NCBI RefSeq assembly: GCF_023283885.1
Contig: NZ_JAKILA010000018.1
Coordinates: forward strand, 42,213-106,212
DNA length: 64,000 bases
Origin: Shewanella basaltis
Lineage (GTDB): Bacteria; Pseudomonadota; Gammaproteobacteria; Enterobacterales; Shewanellaceae
Reading direction: 5' to 3'
A model generated the notes under the pieces. That model was not told the DNA's origin, ran no database searches, and saw only the letters and a program-made list of their open reading frames with translations. This document shows positions 47,374-56,421 of this stretch, one piece after another. The stretch's first letter is position 1. The number at the start of each line of letters is the position of its first letter. A program made the position numbers and the translations under genes.

Positions 47374-47799
47374 ATGAAAGTGCGCGATATCATGACCCCA
47401 AATCCTTTTTGTATTAGCCATGAAGCCAGCCTTAAAGATGCACATTTGTTGATGCAAACTCGTAATGTGCGCCATTTGCCGGTTATTTCGGAAACTACGG
47501 GGGAGTTGATGGGAATGCTTACGCACAAAAAGATGATTGCGACTGTGTTAACCATGCTCAATAAATATGGCCAAGGGGCATTAGATAGGCGCGAGCGTTA
47601 TACGCCGATTGCACAGGTGATGGACACCCAAGTGCAAAAATTAGGCTTGGATGAGCCGTTAACCATTGTGGTGCAGTATTTTATCGACAATAAACTGGGC
47701 TGTTTACCTGTTGTTGATGACAACAATAAAGTGCTTGGTATTGTTACCTCGTCTGATTTTGTCAAACTGTGCCAGCGTTTGCTGCTGGTACAAAAGTAA
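47374..47799 (+). CDS. Tandem CBS-domain protein
   Basis: The 141-aa soluble protein has two CBS domains: residues ~1-60 (MKVRDIMTPNPFCISHEASL ... VRHLPVISE) and ~75-138 (IAQVMDTQVQKLGLDEPL ... LGCLPVVDDNNKVLGIV). Such stand-alone pairs bind adenine nucleotides and regulate partners. AGGAG lies 6 nt upstream. No partner gene is evident. Confidence 0.92.
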   Translation: MKVRDIMTPNPFCISHEASLKDAHLLMQTRNVRHLPVISETTGELMGMLTHKKMIATVLTMLNKYGQGALDRRERYTPIAQVMDTQVQKLGLDEPLTIVVQYFIDNKLGCLPVVDDNNKVLGIVTSSDFVKLCQRLLLVQK

Positions 47800-47809
47800 C
47801 GATTTAGTC

Positions 47810-47942
47810 ATACCATTACACATTAATAAGTGATCAGAGTTTGCGTCAGAAAAATCGCTTAGAATAAGGTAAAAATTGCAGCATGCGAGTTGTTTTACCT
47901 TTAACATGTCTAACAAAGTGATAACCAGTAAGCATGTTCACT
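47810..47942 (-). repeat. Interspersed repeat of a second family, inverted copy
   Basis: The reverse complement shares ATGCTTACTGG, ATGTTAAAGGTA, TTCTAAGCGATTTTTC and CTCTGATCACTTATT with 53374-53507. The outer ends (ATACCATTACACATT and the matching AATACCAATTAGCAC of the other copy) look like terminal inverted repeats. A 29-codon frame starting MLTGYHFVRHVKGK exists here but is broken in the other copy, so it is not likely a gene. Confidence 0.65.
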
Positions 47943-47957
47943 TGTGTGCTGATTGAC

Positions 47958-47993
47958 ATAACAAAGCGACCAAATGGTTGCTTTGTTATTTTT
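47958..47993. terminator. Bidirectional terminator between CBS and serine-hydrolase genes
   Basis: A 14-bp stem ATAACAAAGCGACC / GGTTGCTTTGTTAT (one G-T pair) with a 4-nt AAAT loop is followed by TTTT. Confidence 0.85.
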
Positions 47994-48011
47994 GTCATAT
48001 GGCTTGTTGAG

Positions 48012-49205
48012 TTATGGCAATGACGCCACGATCTCGCGGAAAAATGCGATGGTTTCATGCTTTGAATTTAATGCATCAAGAAAGCCTAAATCGGCACTGT
48101 TTTTTACTATCACCACATTGTGTTGTTGGTTTACGTAGATATATTGCCCATACACGCCAACACAAAAAAACTCACCTTGTTGTGCCGCTGGCGGTAACCA
48201 AATTTGGTAGCCGTAACCTAATTTATCAGCCTGTGGTTTAAGGTATTCTGCTTGTGGTGTTGTGGCCGCTTTTATCCATTGTGCAGATACGATTTGCTTA
48301 CCGTTAAACTCACCATTATTCAGTAATAACTGACCAAAGCGGGCATAGTCACGGGTGGTGACATTTAATCCACCTAAAGCAAATTCAGCACCATGGGAGT
48401 CGGTTAGCCAGTAGGCATCACTTTCCATGCCGATGGTGTTCCACAGGTTTTGCTGTATCAGTTCGACTAACGATTTATTGGTCACGCGCCTAAGGATCAT
48501 GCTGATCACGTGGGTGTCCATGCTGACATAATGAAAGGCGTTACCGGGTGTTGATTCATTGACTAGTTCGCTGGTCATTTGATCTAACGAACCACCGATG
48601 GCTAACACACGGCCCATTTTGTTAATGTCAGAATAAAAATCCAGGTAATCTTCGTTCCACTTCACGCCAGACGACATTTGCAATACGTGTTTTACCTTGA
48701 CGTTGCCATAACCCGACTTGGCCAGTTCTGGTAAATAAGCGCCGACGGTTTGTTCAATGTCTATGTTGCCAGCATCAACCTGCATACCAAACAGAATCGA
48801 CACAAACGATTTGGCCATTGACCAAGAGATGCGTTTATCATCGCGTTGGGTACCTAAAAAATACTTTTCATAGGTGATTTGGTCGTCTTTGAGTACCAGT
48901 AACGCGGTTGTTGCTCTACGAGCCAGAAAGGCTTCGGTGTTAGTGACGTTATTTCTATAATTAAACGATTCTGGTAGCGACGTCGGGCGAGTGTTAAATA
49001 AAGAGGGCTGGCCTTGTGCAACGATTTTTTTGTTAAAAAAAATCTCTTTCATATTGGAAAAATTATCAACAACGCGGGTTTCATCAAATAAAGTGACCAC
49101 GCTGTATAGGCGATTAACGCTTTGCCAATTGAGCGCCACAACTATAACAGCGGTAGCAATAATGGCTAAAAAAGAGCCTTTGATGAGCTTTAACAAAGTT
49201 GACAT
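48012..49205 (-). CDS. Beta-lactamase-type serine hydrolase
   Basis: From the ATG at 49205 (TTTGGAAA upstream) the protein has 397 aa. An N-terminal membrane anchor covers ~10-27. The catalytic SxxK is SMAKS at about 129-133, and MSSGVKWNEDY follows as in the class C/6-aminohexanoate-hydrolase-like family. It is probably a periplasmic esterase or amidase rather than an antibiotic resistance enzyme; the substrate is unknown. A TTG at 49217 is in frame and less likely. Confidence 0.87.
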   Translation of the reverse strand: MSTLLKLIKGSFLAIIATAVIVVALNWQSVNRLYSVVTLFDETRVVDNFSNMKEIFFNKKIVAQGQPSLFNTRPTSLPESFNYRNNVTNTEAFLARRATTALLVLKDDQITYEKYFLGTQRDDKRISWSMAKSFVSILFGMQVDAGNIDIEQTVGAYLPELAKSGYGNVKVKHVLQMSSGVKWNEDYLDFYSDINKMGRVLAIGGSLDQMTSELVNESTPGNAFHYVSMDTHVISMILRRVTNKSLVELIQQNLWNTIGMESDAYWLTDSHGAEFALGGLNVTTRDYARFGQLLLNNGEFNGKQIVSAQWIKAATTPQAEYLKPQADKLGYGYQIWLPPAAQQGEFFCVGVYGQYIYVNQQHNVVIVKNSADLGFLDALNSKHETIAFFREIVASLP

Positions 49206-49392
49206 GAATGTTTCCAAATAACGTAGGCATTAACACTAACCTAAAACTATCGTGGCTATAAATCAAACAGTTAACGCTGTGGCAGGGCGAAAGCTTGTGC
49301 GACCTATTTAAGCCGCTCACATTTATGCTTGCTGCTATTGAGCATCTTGCTGCTATTGCCTACAATAACGCACGTTTTATTAACTACAGTAT

Positions 49393-49647
49393 ATGACCAT
49401 GAACGACACTACAGCTAAACCTGCTTTACCTGATCGCTTAAGCGTTAATCCACGCAGCCCACACCATGTTGCGGCAATTTTTGAATTTGATATTGGCATC
49501 AGAGTGAACGGCAAAGAGCGTTTTGATGTTGAAGAGTACTGCATCAGTGAAGGTTGGGTTAAAGTGCCGGCGGGTAAAGCGTTAGACCGTCGTGGCCAAC
49601 CGCTTACTATGACGGTAAAAGGTACGATTGAAGCGTTTTATAAGTAA
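49393..49647 (+). CDS. DUF3297 family protein
   Basis: The 84-aa protein has LPDRLSVNPRSPHHVAAIFE, DIGIRVNGKERFDVEEYC and ALDRRGQPLTMTVKGTIEAF, matching the small DUF3297 family of proteobacteria. No function is known. A second ATG at 49399 is possible. It is transcribed alone. Confidence 0.88.
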   Translation: MTMNDTTAKPALPDRLSVNPRSPHHVAAIFEFDIGIRVNGKERFDVEEYCISEGWVKVPAGKALDRRGQPLTMTVKGTIEAFYK

Positions 49648-49863
49648 GCATTAATCGTAAATAACATAGGCTAACCTGCATGGTTGGCCTTTTTTATTTA
49701 GTTGATTAGTCGGTCTTTATTTGATGTTAATCACGTTATATTTGTAAACAATCCCTGCCAGTTCGACCTACCTTTAAAAGCTTAAACGCTACCATCATGA
49801 CTTTCATTCATGTTCAATGGCTGTAAAATCCGCGCCGTGTTTTACCTGCCTATTTGCGAACTT

Positions 49864-50508
49864 ATGATGATTGATTTGGCATTACTGCCTGTTTATTTAA
49901 CCACTGTGGTGGCGTTACTGTTAATTCCTGGCCCTGATATGTTGTTGATTGCCAGTTCTAGCTTGAGCTATGGCCGTAAAGTAGGGGTGTATGCCAGTTT
50001 TGGTAATGCAACCTCGGGTGTTATGTTAACTCTGCTTGCAGCTATGGGCGTGTCTGCACTTGTGGCGTTAAATCCGTTGGCATTAGCACTATTGCAGATG
50101 TTAGGCGGCGCTTATTTACTCAAAATGGGCTGGGACTGTATGCGCAGCAGCGCCAGTGAAGCTCCTGAAATCAATGAGCAAAATAATCTGGCTAAGTTAC
50201 TCTATCGCCGTGCTGTATTAAGTAATTTACTCAACCCCAAAGCATTACTGTTTTTTGTGTTGTTTTTACCTCAGTTTGTGTCGACTCAGCTTAATGCGAG
50301 CTCAGGTGAGCAAATGTTGGCGTTAGGTTTATTGCTCAACGTGATGGGCCTGGCTTTTAATTTACTGCTTGTAGTTTTAGTGGGGCACCTGGGTAAATCA
50401 TTACTGGATAATGATAAATTTCGTACTTACCAAAACAAATTTATGGGCGTGGTATTTTTTATCCTAGCCCTTTGGTTACTGGCTTCTCAGGTGCAGGGGA
50501 TTAGCTAA
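49864..50508 (+). CDS. LysE/RhtB family amino acid exporter
   Basis: From the ATG at 49864 the protein has 214 aa; the frame is open to 49810 but the family start is MIDLALLPVYLTTV. Six hydrophobic segments are visible, with the signature LLLIPGPDMLLIASSSLSYG and NATSGVM, and the central NLLNPKALLFFVLFLPQFV. It probably exports amino acids or homoserine lactone-like molecules. Confidence 0.88.
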   Translation: MMIDLALLPVYLTTVVALLLIPGPDMLLIASSSLSYGRKVGVYASFGNATSGVMLTLLAAMGVSALVALNPLALALLQMLGGAYLLKMGWDCMRSSASEAPEINEQNNLAKLLYRRAVLSNLLNPKALLFFVLFLPQFVSTQLNASSGEQMLALGLLLNVMGLAFNLLLVVLVGHLGKSLLDNDKFRTYQNKFMGVVFFILALWLLASQVQGIS

Positions 50509-50526
50509 TGCCACTGTGCATTAAAA

Positions 50527-50640
50527 AACCTGAGTGTTGGACTACAAATGCCTTTCAAGCCGCTCGCTGCCTGTTAACTTATTGAATTAAAATGGTATAC
50601 GTAGCGATGTAGCAGGTTAACGTGTTGATTTTTAATATTA
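50527..50640 (+). mobile_element. Decayed MITE remnant
   Basis: The left end AACCTGAGTGTTGGACTACA and CAAATGCCTTTCAAGC match the MITE start. The middle has diverged or been deleted, and AGGTTAACGTGTTGATTTTTAA near the right recalls the inner right arm of subfamily B. No clean right terminus or target duplication remains. Confidence 0.55.
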
Positions 50641-50681
50641 TCAACACGTATGTTATTCATGCACAATGGCTTTGGTATGCA

Positions 50682-50708
50682 TAAAAAACCACGGCCATTG
50701 TCCGTGGT
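50682..50708 (-). terminator. Terminator of the DsbA-like gene
   Basis: On the minus strand the stem ACCACGG / CCGTGGT is followed by TTTTTT. It lies just after the stop codon. Confidence 0.8.
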
Positions 50709-50717
50709 AGCTTGGGA

Positions 50718-51338
50718 TTAATTTTGAGCCTGTTTAATGGCAGCTATTTCTTGTTCTACTGCGGTAACCACCTCTTGTGGTGTTTTAAGGTATTTTGAGT
50801 GGTCAATAAAAATGGCGTTGTCGTTAACAGTCATTATTAGTGCCGGAAAACGCGTTGTGGCAATAACCTGTTGAATTTCAGCTATGCCTTCTAATATGAA
50901 TTCAGCATCGGTAGTGAGCTCGTCCCTAAACACTTTATTATTAGGGGATAACTTAAACTGTTCGACGATGTCATTAAAGTCGTGTTTATTGTGAAATGGG
51001 TTACCATCAATAAAGTGAGCGGTTTGTAATGCATTAAGCAATGCCAATTGTTTGTTGGCTTGTTTGTCTTGCATCCAAGCCATTAAATTAGCTGTTTTTA
51101 TGGAGCTTTTAGGGCTGTTAACATAACGTGTATGTTCACGACCAAATTTAACGCCACTGGCCTTGGTCACTGCCTGCATTTGCTCCTCACCTGCGCTGTC
51201 TTTGCCGTGGTAATGGGCGCAATGTAGCAAGTGTACAGTCATGTTTGGGTAGGCGTGCTGCAACGCATTGACCAATGGTGTGGTGGCATAGCTCCAAGGG
51301 CAGTGAGAGTCGTAGATAAAATAGAGCTCGGTGGTCAT
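50718..51338 (-). CDS. DsbA-fold thiol oxidoreductase-like protein
   Basis: The 206-aa protein has a thioredoxin-like start TELYFIYDSHCPWSYATTPL; the Cys13-Pro-Trp-Ser16 motif has only the first cysteine of a CxxC. The helical insert and C-terminal FPALIMTVNDNAIFIDHSKY fit the DsbA/FrnE-like group. No signal peptide is present, so it is cytosolic; it may act as a GSH-type isomerase or reductase. Confidence 0.8.
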   Translation of the reverse strand: MTTELYFIYDSHCPWSYATTPLVNALQHAYPNMTVHLLHCAHYHGKDSAGEEQMQAVTKASGVKFGREHTRYVNSPKSSIKTANLMAWMQDKQANKQLALLNALQTAHFIDGNPFHNKHDFNDIVEQFKLSPNNKVFRDELTTDAEFILEGIAEIQQVIATTRFPALIMTVNDNAIFIDHSKYLKTPQEVVTAVEQEIAAIKQAQN

Positions 51339-51418
51339 GTTGTGTATTCTTATTGGCTATCAGATCGGATGATCCTAATGAGTTTCATGTCAATATTCAA
51401 TCATTGGCTAAGTGTCGC

Positions 51419-52120
51419 TTACACCGTTAAAGCTTGCGGATCGGGGGCGCGCATTCTGTCCCACCAAGCTTTATCGGCAACAATTTGACCCTGCTCATCA
51501 ATGGCTGGGTAGGGTATTTGTTTACGCCGACACGCTTTGGCATAAACCGGATGGCCTTGTTCAAACAGCATTTTTTGGCAATAGGCGTGGTCAAGTTTAC
51601 GAGTACCGTACATATTGGCTTGTTCGCGTTGGCGCTGTGCTTCGTACATCACTAAAGCTGATGCCACAGAAACGTTGAGCGATTGCACCATACCGCGCAT
51701 GGGGATAATAATATGCTGATCTGCCGCGGCAATGGCTTCATCACTCACACCATCACGTTCATTGCCCATAACAATGACGGTGGGCTGCGTGTAATCGATG
51801 TCACGAAAGTCTATTGCCGAATCTGAAAACGTAGTAGTTAACACCTGCATTTTTTGTGCTTTAAATACTTGATGAGCTTGCGCAAACGTATTGTGTTTTA
51901 CTGTGCTGACCCATTGTTGGCTGCCAGAAGCTGTATTACCTGAAACGCGCATTTCGATGTCGGGCCACACAGCATGAATTTGATGAATGCCTACACAATC
52001 TGCCGAGCGAATAACCGCGGCGATGTTGTTGGTCATGTGCACTTTATCAAGACAGATGGTAAGGTCGACTTGGCGGTTATCTAGCATGTGGTTTATACGG
52101 GCAAAACGTTCTGGACTCAT
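51419..52120 (-). CDS. trmH: tRNA (guanosine(18)-2'-O)-methyltransferase
   Basis: This SpoU/TrmH knot methyltransferase has 233 aa. Motif 1 NNIAAVIRSADCVGIHQIHA, motif 2 VIVMGNERDGVSDE and motif 3 IIPMRGMVQSLNVSVASALV are complete. The length and C-terminal RKLDHAYCQKMLFEQG match TrmH. It methylates G18 of tRNA. Confidence 0.94.
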   Translation of the reverse strand: MSPERFARINHMLDNRQVDLTICLDKVHMTNNIAAVIRSADCVGIHQIHAVWPDIEMRVSGNTASGSQQWVSTVKHNTFAQAHQVFKAQKMQVLTTTFSDSAIDFRDIDYTQPTVIVMGNERDGVSDEAIAAADQHIIIPMRGMVQSLNVSVASALVMYEAQRQREQANMYGTRKLDHAYCQKMLFEQGHPVYAKACRRKQIPYPAIDEQGQIVADKAWWDRMRAPDPQALTV

Positions 52121-52367
52121 GGCGTAACTCTATTTATTTGTTCAATCACACTTAGGCATAAAAGATTGTGCATTATGTGCGTTATATTGACGTGCGCTTA
52201 TTGTGGTGATGATGTTGAGCGGCATTATAACGCATAAATAGGCTTATATTGGCAATGATATGTTTTATAACAAGCGCGATAAGTTTCAAGCTTGCCTATT
52301 GATATCAATGGTCACAAGAGGTTTGTTGTTATGGTGTGGGATGTTTTCGGCTGTGGGAGGGGAGTGA

Positions 52368-52763
52368 TTGAGTGATATAGCCAATGAAATTACGATACAT
52401 TTACCCTCATTAATTCATCGTATTGGTGGTGAAAAAACCAAGCAAACGAAGACGATTGCACTGCAATATCAGTGTTTTCTTAAACGTGTTCGTCGTTCTC
52501 GTCATTGGGTGTTAATGGGTGAGGCCATGAGTATTCAGGCTTTAGTGGTTTGTTTACAAGCGTTAAATGATGATGATTTACGTTATTTAATTAAAAAAAT
52601 TCAGACTGCCTTGACTCATCACAGCGATAAGTTAGAGCCGCTCGATGCCAAATTATTGCGGTTAATCAGTCAAAATCTAGGGATCACTTTAGGGGAACTG
52701 ATTCAAAAGACGCAATGCACTGAGGCGCAGGCGCGTATTGCGCGTTTTAATGCCGACGTGTAG
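52368..52763 (+). CDS. RRF_GI-like ribosome recycling factor family protein
   Basis: The 131-aa protein starts at a TTG preceded by GGGAGGGG. It contains IHLPSLIHRIGGEKTKQTKT and FLKRVRRSRHWVLMG, then a helical tail TLGELIQKTQCTEAQARIAR. This matches, to my recollection, the small Shewanella/Vibrio proteins annotated as ribosome recycling factor family (RRF_GI). It is much shorter than true RRF and the function is uncertain. Confidence 0.65.
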   Translation: MSDIANEITIHLPSLIHRIGGEKTKQTKTIALQYQCFLKRVRRSRHWVLMGEAMSIQALVVCLQALNDDDLRYLIKKIQTALTHHSDKLEPLDAKLLRLISQNLGITLGELIQKTQCTEAQARIARFNADV

Positions 52764-53050
52764 TCATTTTTTGCCAGGCCCCATAACCCTATCAATTGAA
52801 GCGTTAAAGTATTTATCTGAGCGGCCTAAAGAAATGCTTTACAATATTTAAAACTCATGTAATATCAGCCTCGCTCTGACATTCAGAGTTATTAATGAAC
52901 ATCAAGTAAAAGAAAAGCCTTAGAATCTCTGCGTTATCGTTGTTATCCTCTGTGTTTCCCTTAGCTTTATCGTGACATTCAATAATTCAAGCTTGAGCGC
53001 ATCGCATTTTCGCGACAGATTGATTAATTTACATTTATAAGGGACACAAC

Positions 53051-53260
53051 ATGTCTAAAACAACTGGTTTAGTAAAATGGTTTAACGAAGATAAAGGTTT
53101 TGGTTTTATCACTCCTGATAACGGCGGCGCTGACGTGTTCGTTCACTTCCGTTCTATCACTTCAGAAGGTTTCAAAACTTTAGCTGAAGGCCAAAAAGTA
53201 TCTTTCGAAGTTGAGCAAGGCCAAAAAGGCCCACAAGCTGCTAACGTAGTAGCTTTGTAA
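53051..53260 (+). CDS. cspA: Cold shock protein, CspA family
   Basis: The 69-aa single cold-shock domain starts [20 protein letters not shown], with the RNP1 motif KGFGFI and RNP2 motif DVFVHF; it is a nucleic-acid chaperone. AAGGGA lies 7 nt upstream. About 290 bp of gene-free DNA precedes it, room for the long cold-shock leader usual in this family. The paralogue number is not determinable. Confidence 0.92.
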   Translation: MSKTTGLVKWFNEDKGFGFITPDNGGADVFVHFRSITSEGFKTLAEGQKVSFEVEQGQKGPQAANVVAL

Positions 53261-53278
53261 GACTCACTTTGTAAGATA

Positions 53279-53314
53279 GCGCAAATAGTCTCGCGACTGT
53301 TTGCGCTTTTTTTT
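53279..53314 (+). terminator. Terminator of cspA
   Basis: The stem GCGCAAA-T-AGTC / GACT-G-TTTGCGC with a 4-nt loop is followed by eight Ts. Confidence 0.9.
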
Positions 53315-53373
53315 GCCTGTTAATGTTGATCTACATCAACACCCATCTGTTTTGGTTGCTTCATTATTAATGC

Positions 53374-53507
53374 TAATACCAATTAGCACAAAATGTGATC
53401 ATGCTTACTGGCTAACGTTAGAAATGTTAAAGGTAGCACAACGACCTCGCTACAATTTCAGTCTTGTTCTAAGCGATTTTTCCGACGTAATCTCTGATCA
53501 CTTATTT
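53374..53507 (+). repeat. Interspersed repeat of the second family, interrupted by a MITE
   Basis: This copy begins AATACCAATTAGCACAAAAT and matches the reverse complement of 47810-47942 across most of its length. Its right end (CTCTGATCACTTATT) is cut by the MITE that starts at 53508, so the MITE inserted into or beside this repeat. Confidence 0.65.
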
Positions 53508-53703
53508 AACCTGAGCTCGGGATAAGGGATGAACTTATACTATTTAAAATCAACACGTTACCCATTCTCACTTTCAAGCTTGTCATTTGTTCTGCTAACA
53601 AGGCGAATTGACGCGTCAATAGCTACCCTATTGTAAGTCGATTCAACGCAGTGAGCAGGGCAAAGGACTGTTTGAAAGGCATTTATTATCCCGAGCTCAG
53701 GTT
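53508..53703 (-). mobile_element. MITE, subfamily B (196 bp)
   Basis: The ends are AACCTGAGCTCGGGATAA and TTATCCCGAGCTCAGGTT, which are perfect inverted repeats over 18 bp. Exact direct repeats ATTT flank it (53504-53507 and 53704-53707). It lies immediately 3' of the repeat at 53374-53507. Confidence 0.92.
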
Positions 53704-53739
53704 ATTTATCCTGATTGATATTATGTAAATGGGGGAATT

Positions 53740-53976
53740 ATGTCGGATGCAAAGTTGGTATTACTACTGAAGATTTGCATTTTAATTGGTATTATGCTGA
53801 TTTTTATAGGCATTTATCTTCATGATTTTAATGATGCCATAGAAAAAATGGGTGTTACCGGTATTGTGATTAGTGCCATGTGTGTGGCATTTGGCATGAT
53901 TTTATCTTTGCCTACCAAGATGTATTTAACGTTTATATTAGTCACACGTGAAGCGCAAGCAAACCGTGAGCCGTGA
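53740..53976 (+). CDS. Small two-segment membrane protein
   Basis: I do not recognise a family for this 78-aa protein. Two hydrophobic helices are visible (LLLKICILIGIMLIFIGIYL at about 6-25; GIVISAMCVAFGMILSLP at about 41-58), with a short polar loop between and a charged tail. GGGG lies about 5 nt before the ATG. The composition and length fit a small inner-membrane protein; homologues should be sought before relying on it. Confidence 0.6.
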   Translation: MSDAKLVLLLKICILIGIMLIFIGIYLHDFNDAIEKMGVTGIVISAMCVAFGMILSLPTKMYLTFILVTREAQANREP

Positions 53977-54213
53977 ACGGTATTATGCTCGCTTTTTTAT
54001 TACCGATAAAACCGCTCGCCGCCATATATCATAACCGCTGTCTTGATCTTATCTTTTGTCAACGTCTCTGAGTTTTGTAAATAGAATCAACACAAATAGG
54101 TTAATTAGCTTTATTTAGGCAATTAACCCAAGACTATTGGGCTAAAAACACCGATAATTCACGGTAATTAGACAAGCTAGCCATTTGGCTGCGCATGACA
54201 GTGGAAATATTCA

Positions 54214-56400
54214 ATGGAAATCAAAGTAAACTTTCTCGACAATTTGAGACTCGAAGCCAAATTTGACGACTTTACCGTAACGGCTGACCAACCTATTCGT
54301 TATAAAGGTGATGGCTCTGCCCCAAGTCCTTTTGATTATTTTTTAGCCTCATCTGCCTTGTGTGCTGCTTACTTTATTAAGGTGTACTGTAAGGCTCGCG
54401 ATATCTCAACTGAGCACATCAGGTTGTCACAAAACAATATTGTTGACCCTGAAGATCGCTATAACCAAATTTTTCAAATTCAGGTTGAGCTGCCCGATGA
54501 TATTTCGGATAAAGACCGCGAAGGTATTTTACGCTCTATTGACCGTTGTACCGTAAAAAAAGTGGTGCAAACTGGCCCAGAATTTAAAATCGAAACCGTC
54601 GAGAACCTAGACGCAGACGCCAATGCCATGTTGATGGGGCAACCAGACGGAGACTCAAATACCTTTATTTTAGGTAAAGACTTACCGCTTGAACAAACCA
54701 TAAAAAACATGACAGGTTTATTGGCTGATCTTGGCATGAAGATTGAGATTTCATCGTGGCGTAATATTGTGCCTAACGTATGGTCTTTGCATATTCGTGA
54801 TGCGGCATCGCCTATGTGTTTCACCAACGGTAAAGGTGCCACTAAAGAAAGTGCATTATGCTCGGCTTTAGGCGAGTTTATTGAGCGTTTAAACAATAAC
54901 TTTTTTTATAACGATCAATTTTTTGGTGACGAGATCGCCAATAGCGAGTTTGTTCATTACCCGAACGAAAAATGGTTTGCGCTTGAAGACGATGACGCGC
55001 TACCAACAGGTTTACTTGATGAGTATTGCTTAGACATTTATAACCCAGATGAAGAACTGCGCGGCTCGCATTTAATTGATACGAACTCAGGCAACAAAGC
55101 GCGCGGCATTTGTGCCATTCCTTACACGCGTCAGTCAGATGGTGAAACGGTATATTTCCCGTCTAATTTAATCGAAAACCTATTTTTAAGTAATGGCATG
55201 AGTGCAGGCAACAACTTGCCAGAAGCCCATGTGCAATGTTTGTCTGAGATTTTTGAGCGCGCAGTAAAACGTCAAATCATTGAGCAAGAAATTGTCTTAC
55301 CAGACGTGCCAATGGCGGTGTTAGAAAAGTACCCAAGTATTTTAGCGGGTATTAAAGGCCTAGAAGAGCAGGGGTTCCCTGTTGTCGTAAAGGATGCCTC
55401 ATTAGGCGGGCAGTTCCCGGTAATGTGCGTAACCTTAATGAACCCGCGCACCGGTGGTGTGTTTGCCTCATTTGGCGCGCACCCAAGCTTTGAAGTGGCA
55501 TTAGAGCGCAGTTTAACTGAGTTGTTACAGGGTCGCAGTTTTGAGGGCTTAAACGATGTGCCCAAGCCGACCTTTAATAGCATGGCAGTAACCGAACCTG
55601 AAAACTTTGTTGAGCACTTTATTGATTCAACAGGCATTATCTCTTGGCGTTTCTTTAGCAGCAAATTTGATTATGAATTCTGCGAGTGGGACTTTAGCGG
55701 CACCAATGAGCAAGAAGCCAAGGCGCTGTTTGGCATTTTAGAAGACATGGGCCGTGAGGTGTACATTGCTGAGTTTACTGACTTAGGTGCATCGGCGTGT
55801 CGGATTTTAGTGCCCGATTATTCTGAAGTGTACCCAGTGGATGATTTAATTTGGGATAACACCAACAAGGCACTTAACTACCGCGAAGACATTTTAAATC
55901 TGCACTCGTTAAGCACTAAAGCCTTGTCTAAGTTGGTAAACCGTTTAGAAGAAAGCCAATTAGATAATCAAACCGATATCCCAACCTTGATTGGCATTGT
56001 GTTTGATGAAAATACCGTTTGGGGCCAGTTAACCATTATCGAGTTAAAGATTTTGATTTATCTTGCACTCGGTGAACACGAAGACGCGTTAGAGCTTGTC
56101 GAAGAGTTTTTACAGTTTAACGACAACACTGTGCAGCGCCGCTTGTTTTATCAAGCCGTGAATGCCGTGCTTGAAGTGACCTTAGATGAAGACCTAGCGC
56201 TTGAGGACTTTATCGGTAACTTTACCCGCATGTTTGGTAAAGAGGTCATGGATAATGTGGTTGGCTCGGTCAATGGTACTGTGCGTTTTTATGGTCTGAC
56301 TAAAACCAGTATTAAGCTGGAAGGCATTGAGCCACATTTACGCCTCATTGAAAGTTATAAAAAGCTGCACCAAGCACGAAAAAGTAAAGCGGGGTTGTAA
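54214..56400 (+). CDS. OsmC-YcaO fusion protein
   Basis: The 728-aa protein joins an OsmC-like N-terminal domain (~1-140: NLRLEAKFDDFTVTADQP, SPFDYFLASSALCAAYFIKV) to a full YcaO domain (~165-590). The YcaO part has ATKESALCSALGEFIERLNN, PEAHVQCLSEIFERAVKRQI and NPRTGGVFASFGAHPSFEVA, then a helical C-terminal TPR-like region. YcaO domains use ATP to activate backbone amides, and in E. coli YcaO aids RimO modification of ribosomal protein S12. E. coli YcaO lacks OsmC. No peptide precursor gene is adjacent. Confidence 0.93.
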   Translation: MEIKVNFLDNLRLEAKFDDFTVTADQPIRYKGDGSAPSPFDYFLASSALCAAYFIKVYCKARDISTEHIRLSQNNIVDPEDRYNQIFQIQVELPDDISDKDREGILRSIDRCTVKKVVQTGPEFKIETVENLDADANAMLMGQPDGDSNTFILGKDLPLEQTIKNMTGLLADLGMKIEISSWRNIVPNVWSLHIRDAASPMCFTNGKGATKESALCSALGEFIERLNNNFFYNDQFFGDEIANSEFVHYPNEKWFALEDDDALPTGLLDEYCLDIYNPDEELRGSHLIDTNSGNKARGICAIPYTRQSDGETVYFPSNLIENLFLSNGMSAGNNLPEAHVQCLSEIFERAVKRQIIEQEIVLPDVPMAVLEKYPSILAGIKGLEEQGFPVVVKDASLGGQFPVMCVTLMNPRTGGVFASFGAHPSFEVALERSLTELLQGRSFEGLNDVPKPTFNSMAVTEPENFVEHFIDSTGIISWRFFSSKFDYEFCEWDFSGTNEQEAKALFGILEDMGREVYIAEFTDLGASACRILVPDYSEVYPVDDLIWDNTNKALNYREDILNLHSLSTKALSKLVNRLEESQLDNQTDIPTLIGIVFDENTVWGQLTIIELKILIYLALGEHEDALELVEEFLQFNDNTVQRRLFYQAVNAVLEVTLDEDLALEDFIGNFTRMFGKEVMDNVVGSVNGTVRFYGLTKTSIKLEGIEPHLRLIESYKKLHQARKSKAGL

Positions 56401-56421
56401 ACTCGTTAAGTCAGCCTGTTA

